DNA of 64,000 bases from Rhytidiadelphus loreus. Taxonomy: Eukaryota; Streptophyta; Bryopsida; Hypnales; Hylocomiaceae. The stretch spans positions 9,426,501 through 9,490,500 of the forward strand of contig OX344763.1 in the NCBI GenBank assembly GCA_947034895.1, in the 5' to 3' direction. The position numbers and the translations under genes were made by a program. Position 1 is the first letter of the stretch, and each line of letters opens with the position of its first letter. This document shows, piece after piece, positions 61,228 through 64,000 of this stretch. The notes below the pieces were generated by a model. The model had not been told where the DNA came from and did not search any database. It saw nothing but the letters and a program-made list of their open reading frames with translations.

Positions 61228-61541
61228 AGATAGTAGCACCCATAACCGTCATTTAAGGGTTTTGAACATGATGTAATTTAATAGACATCTAACAAATTAT
61301 TGGACCCTACTAGCAAGAGAAAAGTAATTCCTATGCACTTTTAAATGTATTTTTGGGGCATTGTAAGTATAAGTTATGAATTTTTAAAGAGTAGACTATA
61401 AATGCACCTAGTATCAATACTAGGGTTTGATATTTACATATAATACATCCTTGTAATCACATCTATTCACTTCCCCAAGATTTTTTAAGATTTTAGAGGA
61501 GATGGTTATGGGTACTATGAGGGTTATGGGTGTTGCTACCT
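61228..61541. mobile_element. MITE, AGGTAGCA family, copy 2 (uninterrupted)
   Basis: It aligns with 803-1691 minus that copy's insertion. The left end is AGATAGTAGCACCCATAACC. The right end complements to AGGTAGCAACACCCATAACC. TA flanks both sides (61226-61227 and 61542-61543). It supplies the empty site for the insertion at 947-1512. Confidence 0.8.
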
Positions 61542-63480
61542 TAGTATGACATTGTAGAAACATGGTTTTGAAAACAATGCATTTCTCTACACTAAATAGT
61601 GAAATTAGGTTGCCCCACACTAATTTCTCAATATTTGACACTATACAAATATTTATTGTTATTGTACAAGAATACACTACTTTTGAATTAGGTGTTGTTG
61701 TAATTGGGACTCGTAAACCTTCTATGTGTACAAATGGAAATATTTGTTGACTTTGATGGCTTGTAAAGTAATTTTCTTGGAATAAGGCAACCTAATTATT
61801 TAGGCATCCTAACTTCATTATTTAGTAGAGCACAATGGCCTAGTGATGGGATATAGGAGATACAAATTATAGCCAAAGAAGATCTAGAAAATTTCAAGAC
61901 AATTATTAGGTATCATGGTGTTTTCTCCTTGTTTTTTTTAATGCAAACTTTCTTTCAACTCCAAAATAATTAGGTACCATAGTTGTAGAGCAAGGTTGGC
62001 ACATTGATGCCAAATAATTAATTTAAATATAAAATAGCTTCAACACTTTGAAATTTAATTTTTTTTAAATTGGCCTTAAATTCAAAAAAACAAAAAATAG
62101 TAGGCATCTATCTCACATAGCTTCAAAAGCCAAGTTGTTTATACAAGTGGGGGGAGTGGGTAAGAAGTAAAACAACCCACTTGGGATATGTAAATTAGAA
62201 TTAGTAGGGCTCAAACTCTCATAATTAAGTCAAAAACAAGAATTTTGTGTGAAGTGGAATTTCAGACCTCATTTAGGCACTACAAAATTATTATTTTTTA
62301 ATTTGAATTAAATTGATGTGGAAAATTAAGATAACTTTCATCTCTAAAAAAACGTATGAGATTTCAAGCCTCCAAATCAAAAGCTATGTACAAAGAGAGG
62401 GTTTGGAAGGGACATTTTCTTTTGACATTTTCAAAATCCCTCTCTAAATTTTTTCTATAAATTTTTTTTGGAGGCTCAAAATCACAAGCGGATTTTTGGA
62501 GATGAATTTAACTTGATTTTCCAAATTTTCTTCATTAAAATTTTAAAAAAAAAATAATTCTACTATGCTAAAATGAGGTTTAAAATTTTACTTTAAACAC
62601 AATTCTTACATTTTGACGATGAACAATCAAGCTCTTACTATCTTCAAATTATCCCATATCTTTTGAAGACTAATGATGCGTTGCTACCTCTTTTGAGTAC
62701 ATTGTGACAAAGCATTAATTTCAAAGAAAACCACATGATTTCCAAATAAGGGTACATGTGTCATTCAAGCATTGTTGGTTAATCTTTTCCAAAGCATTTT
62801 AGAAGGGTACACATGTTACTTTGCAATCATTCAAAGAAAGAGACAGGTGCTTGTGACTTTACCCCCCCACCTTATATTTGTATTTGTTTGACATTAGTTT
62901 GGCTTATAAACAATATGGTATATTTGAAATTTGTTTGGTGTATCCATATCTCCATATATGTGTTTCGGATCTGTAATTTGTATTTGTATTTTGTATCTCA
63001 TAGCACTGACAGCCAAGATTGTTTCTCACGACAACAATCAATGGCAATGGTTTACTTTTTAAATAGGAGATCAACAACATTGGAGTGGGGTGGGAATTTT
63101 TTTTGTAACTGAATCATCGGCTCTAGGTTTTTCTAAAATAGGTGGGGGGGGAGAAATTGGACCAAGAAGACATGTTCACCTCTTTTTGCCTCATGCCTCA
63201 TTGTCATTGTCAATGAAGTAATTTTGCCATAAAAAATTTCTTGATGGTAGATTGTCTATTTTATATATATCTCGAGATATTATTGAACCCATGATTGCAT
63301 TGGACTGTACACTTTATTTTGTCTGTATTTTGAACTTTTGACAAACACTAGATGCTCTTTATTTTCAAGAACCAAACTTGATCATTTAATTCTTGTTTGC
63401 CTTTGACAGTTTCTCCTGTTCATTGTATATTATTTTTTATTTTTTTTCAAATAATTCTTTGCCGCCCCTGCCCTGCAGCT
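61542..63480. other. AT-rich intergenic DNA, no gene seen
   Basis: Short open frames only. Two runs of C or G (about 62861-62868 and 63144-63151) and T-rich tracts. No gene or repeat partner recognised. Confidence 0.4.
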
Positions 63481-63489
63481 ACCGTAACG

Positions 63490-63690
63490 GCTCTCAAACT
63501 TCCCCAAACTTCCCCAGAAGGCCATAACTTATTTGTTTTCTTCAGACTTCTCCAAACTTCCACAGTAACTTATTTGTTTTCTTCAGACTTCTGCAAACTT
63601 CCCCAAAAGGCCATAACTTACGTAAGTTATTTGAATTCTCTTCCAGACTTCCCCAAACTTCCCAAGAAGTTAAATATTTGTTTTCTATGA
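63490..63690. repeat. Minisatellite, unit about 50-55 bp
   Basis: Imperfect units combine CAAACTTCCCCA, AAGGCCATAACTTA, TTTGTTTTCTTC and AGACTTC in recurring order. About three to four copies. The 97-codon open frame here is a by-product. Confidence 0.75.
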
Positions 63691-64000
63691 GGGACGGCAT
63701 AGTCGGTCCTATCAAGGGGGCACAAAATTAGGGACACCTGCAAAGTTAGAGTCATTACAATTTTACAATTTTATAATTTCTGGACAGTAGTACAATACAG
63801 TGAGTGATATTGCAACACAAAAGTCACAATGAGCTCAAAAGAAAAATCGGATTTATTTATTTATTTATTTCAACCCCCCTCCTTCCCCGGTGAGAAAAAA
63901 AAATGAATTAAAAAATATTTTTTCAAGTACCCTTCCATCCCACCCTTTTGTAATTTTCAGTTGAGGTGGGGTGGGGTTGGCATTTGATATGGAATATGTC

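Overview
This window looks like nuclear DNA of a land plant. It holds four intron-containing genes, all on the + strand, separated by 5-20 kb of AT-rich DNA full of small non-autonomous transposons. The introns use GT..AG boundaries, and every predicted coding region keeps its frame across all junctions. The gene families are plant types: a MIP1-leucine-zipper/DUF547 protein, a WNK kinase with a plant-style DLG motif, and a small plant NTF2-like protein. I see no bacterial operon, CRISPR array, rRNA or convincing tRNA. A seed-free plant (bryophyte, lycophyte or fern) is my guess, but this is weak inference.

Layout. 1-17.5 kb: no intact gene, but a dense record of mobile elements, including a nested insertion with an 8-bp target duplication, three copies of a 300-bp MITE, and degraded longer elements. 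17.5-25.3 kb: GC-richer promoter/leader and the eight-exon DUF547 gene. 25.3-30.1 kb: 3' flank and two tandem arrays (about 150 bp x3 and 102 bp x3). 30.1-34.3 kb: GC-richer leader and a seven-exon gene for a 174-residue NTF2-like/DUF2358-like protein with a canonical AATAAA. 34.3-43.9 kb: intergenic, with two foldback-family elements, a degenerate 36-bp-periodic array, and a CACTA-like element carrying a perfect 82-bp-arm hairpin. 44.0-49.2 kb: CT-rich leader and an eight-exon WNK kinase gene. 49.9-55.1 kb: several inverted-repeat elements. 55.2-57.6 kb: a three-exon gene for an unrecognised 256-residue membrane protein. 58-64 kb: a foldback element interrupted by a CACTA element with intact ends and a 3-bp target duplication, more MITEs and a minisatellite.

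The genes show no functional clustering. The clearest unifying signal outside them is a superfamily of elements that begin AGGTA, end TACCT, and mostly sit between TA dinucleotides. Nine or so copies in several families (156-890 bp) lie here, together with a second family bounded by TTAACCCCTAAAGGAC and its complement. Introns in two of the genes have grown by local tandem duplication, in one case copying an exon 3' end whose copies have lost the splice donor.

Gene models were built by hand from reading frame and splice consensus. Family names come from recognised motifs, not database searches.
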